From Providencia vermicola (lineage in GTDB: Bacteria > Pseudomonadota > Gammaproteobacteria > Enterobacterales > Enterobacteriaceae), in NCBI RefSeq assembly GCF_020381325.1, contig NZ_JAGSPI010000010.1, positions 1 through 64,000 on the forward strand: a stretch of 64,000 nt of DNA. The letters are read 5' to 3'. Every line of letters begins with the position of its first letter. Positions within the stretch are counted from its first letter, which is position 1. Both the position numbers and the translations under genes were made by a program. The notes below the pieces were generated by a model. That model saw nothing but the letters and a program-made list of their open reading frames with translations, was not told where the DNA came from and searched no databases. Shown here piece after piece: positions 63,133 to 64,000 of the stretch.

Positions 63133-64000
63133 TGAGTTTTAGTATAGAAGACTTGCTTTCAGATAGTTACTATCAACGAGAATACAGTGCATTGTATGAA
63201 ACTGGTGGTGAGTATTTTGAATTTCGATATACTGAACAACAATATTTTGTGCTGTTTAGTGCCTTGAAGAAAAAGATTGAAACTGTCGGCCAAATTGAAA
63301 TTACTGAAGAACTGTATGATTTAGAAACAGCTTATGGTTATGGTGGGCCAATCACCAATTCAAATGATACTGAATTTCTAAAACGCGCCGTTTCTGCCTA
63401 TCGAGAATATTGCGTTAAACACAAAATTGTTTGTGAATTCATCCGTTTTCACCCATTCAATTCACTAAGCTCATGTAAGACCTTATTTGATATGCATTTC
63501 CAAGAAAGGCAGGTGGTGATTGTCGATCTTGAAAAAACCAGTGATGAACGAAGAAGTCTGTATTCAAAAACGACTCGAAATATTATAAAAAAAGCCTCAA
63601 ACAAACTGACAATTGAATACGAAAATATTCAATTACACGCTTTCATATCGCTATATTATGAAACAATGAAAAAAAATGAGGCCAGTGATTTTTTTTATTT
63701 TACTGAAAAATATTTCAATGAGTTAAACAAAATCACCAATATCAGTTTGATCGGCGTTAAATTAGAAGATCAATATGCATCAATTGGCTTTTTTATGTTC
63801 GGAAACAAACTCGCGCACTACCATTTATCTGCAAATAATCAGGATTTACACAAAGAAAATGGTAATTACCTGTTATTAGATGCTGCTTTTGAACTAGCTA
63901 AATCAAAAGGCTGCCGCTATATGATGTTAGGTGGAGGAAGAAGTGCCTCTCCCGATGATAGCTTATTTAAATTTAAGCAAAAATTTTCGCCATTAACACA
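63129..64000 (+). CDS. FemAB/GNAT-like acyltransferase, partial
   Basis: Reading frame open to the right edge (290 codons seen), starting MMSFSIEDLL with an ATGA overlap with the aminotransferase stop. YGYGGPITNS near residue 75 and the C-terminal half (SIGFFMFGNKLAHYHLSANN, then LLLDAAFELAKSKGCRYMMLGGG) are typical of the FemAB-like GNAT fold. Members transfer aminoacyl or acyl groups. In this context it is a candidate for N-acylating the 4-amino sugar made by the two genes before it. The substrate is not determined. Confidence 0.8.
   Translation, partial: MMSFSIEDLLSDSYYQREYSALYETGGEYFEFRYTEQQYFVLFSALKKKIETVGQIEITEELYDLETAYGYGGPITNSNDTEFLKRAVSAYREYCVKHKIVCEFIRFHPFNSLSSCKTLFDMHFQERQVVIVDLEKTSDERRSLYSKTTRNIIKKASNKLTIEYENIQLHAFISLYYETMKKNEASDFFYFTEKYFNELNKITNISLIGVKLEDQYASIGFFMFGNKLAHYHLSANNQDLHKENGNYLLLDAAFELAKSKGCRYMMLGGGRSASPDDSLFKFKQKFSPLT

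Overview
The window reads as chromosomal DNA of an enterobacterium of the Proteus/Providencia/Morganella group, most likely Providencia. The evidence is a moderately AT-rich composition, proteins close to the Escherichia coli orthologues from memory, and gene order that follows the E. coli 88-90 min region for almost the whole length (rrn-murI-btuB-trmA-yijD-fabR-sthA-oxyR-arg genes-metF-ppc-metLB-metJ-rpmE-priA-cytR-ftsN-hslVU-menA-rraA-zapB-glpFK-fpr-yiiR-yiiQ-tpiA-sbp-pfkA-cpxP-cpxRA). A surface-polysaccharide locus starts just after cpxA, which is where Providencia O-antigen clusters are known to lie. No species call is possible without a database search.

Layout. 1-370: promoters and leader of an rRNA operon whose 16S gene lies beyond the left edge. 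369-8569: murI, btuB (with a cobalamin riboswitch), trmA, yijD, fabR, sthA, oxyR. 8570-9750: an AT-rich insert with one small secreted orphan. 9753-15523: arginine biosynthesis, argCBGH divergent from argE over two ARG boxes. 15760-24091: metF, ppc, metBL and metJ, with tandem MetJ operators before metF and between metB and metJ. 24303-26019: an unrecognised lipoprotein and a small outer-membrane barrel. 26108-38291: rpmE, priA, cytR, ftsN, hslVU, menA, rraA, zapB, glpFK. 38490-42203: a very large M66-like metalloprotease in the place of glpX. 42239-46691: emrD, fpr, yiiR-like, yiiQ, tpiA. 47012-50991: OmpG-like porin, sbp, pfkA and many ERIC repeats. 51388-55411: a CdsA/PlsC lipid pair, loiP, a ves/HutD gene and a HigBA-like toxin-antitoxin pair. 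55495-58441: cpxQ/cpxP and the divergent cpxRA operon. 58925-64000: wzi, a JUMPStart-like element and the first three genes of an amino-sugar locus, the last running off the right edge.

The most striking signal is the set of about eleven ERIC (IRU) elements. One is inserted inside the cobalamin riboswitch of btuB, between its conserved core and the B12 box. Others abut the stop codons of zapB, sbp and pfkA, apparently using the TA of TAA as target, and a 254-bp ERIC dimer is tandemly duplicated behind pfkA. The large metalloprotease carries an unusual HExxGHxxGxxH motif and has no visible signal peptide. The cpx region keeps a recognisable CpxQ sRNA in the cpxP 3' end and a perfect CpxR box between cpxP and cpxR.
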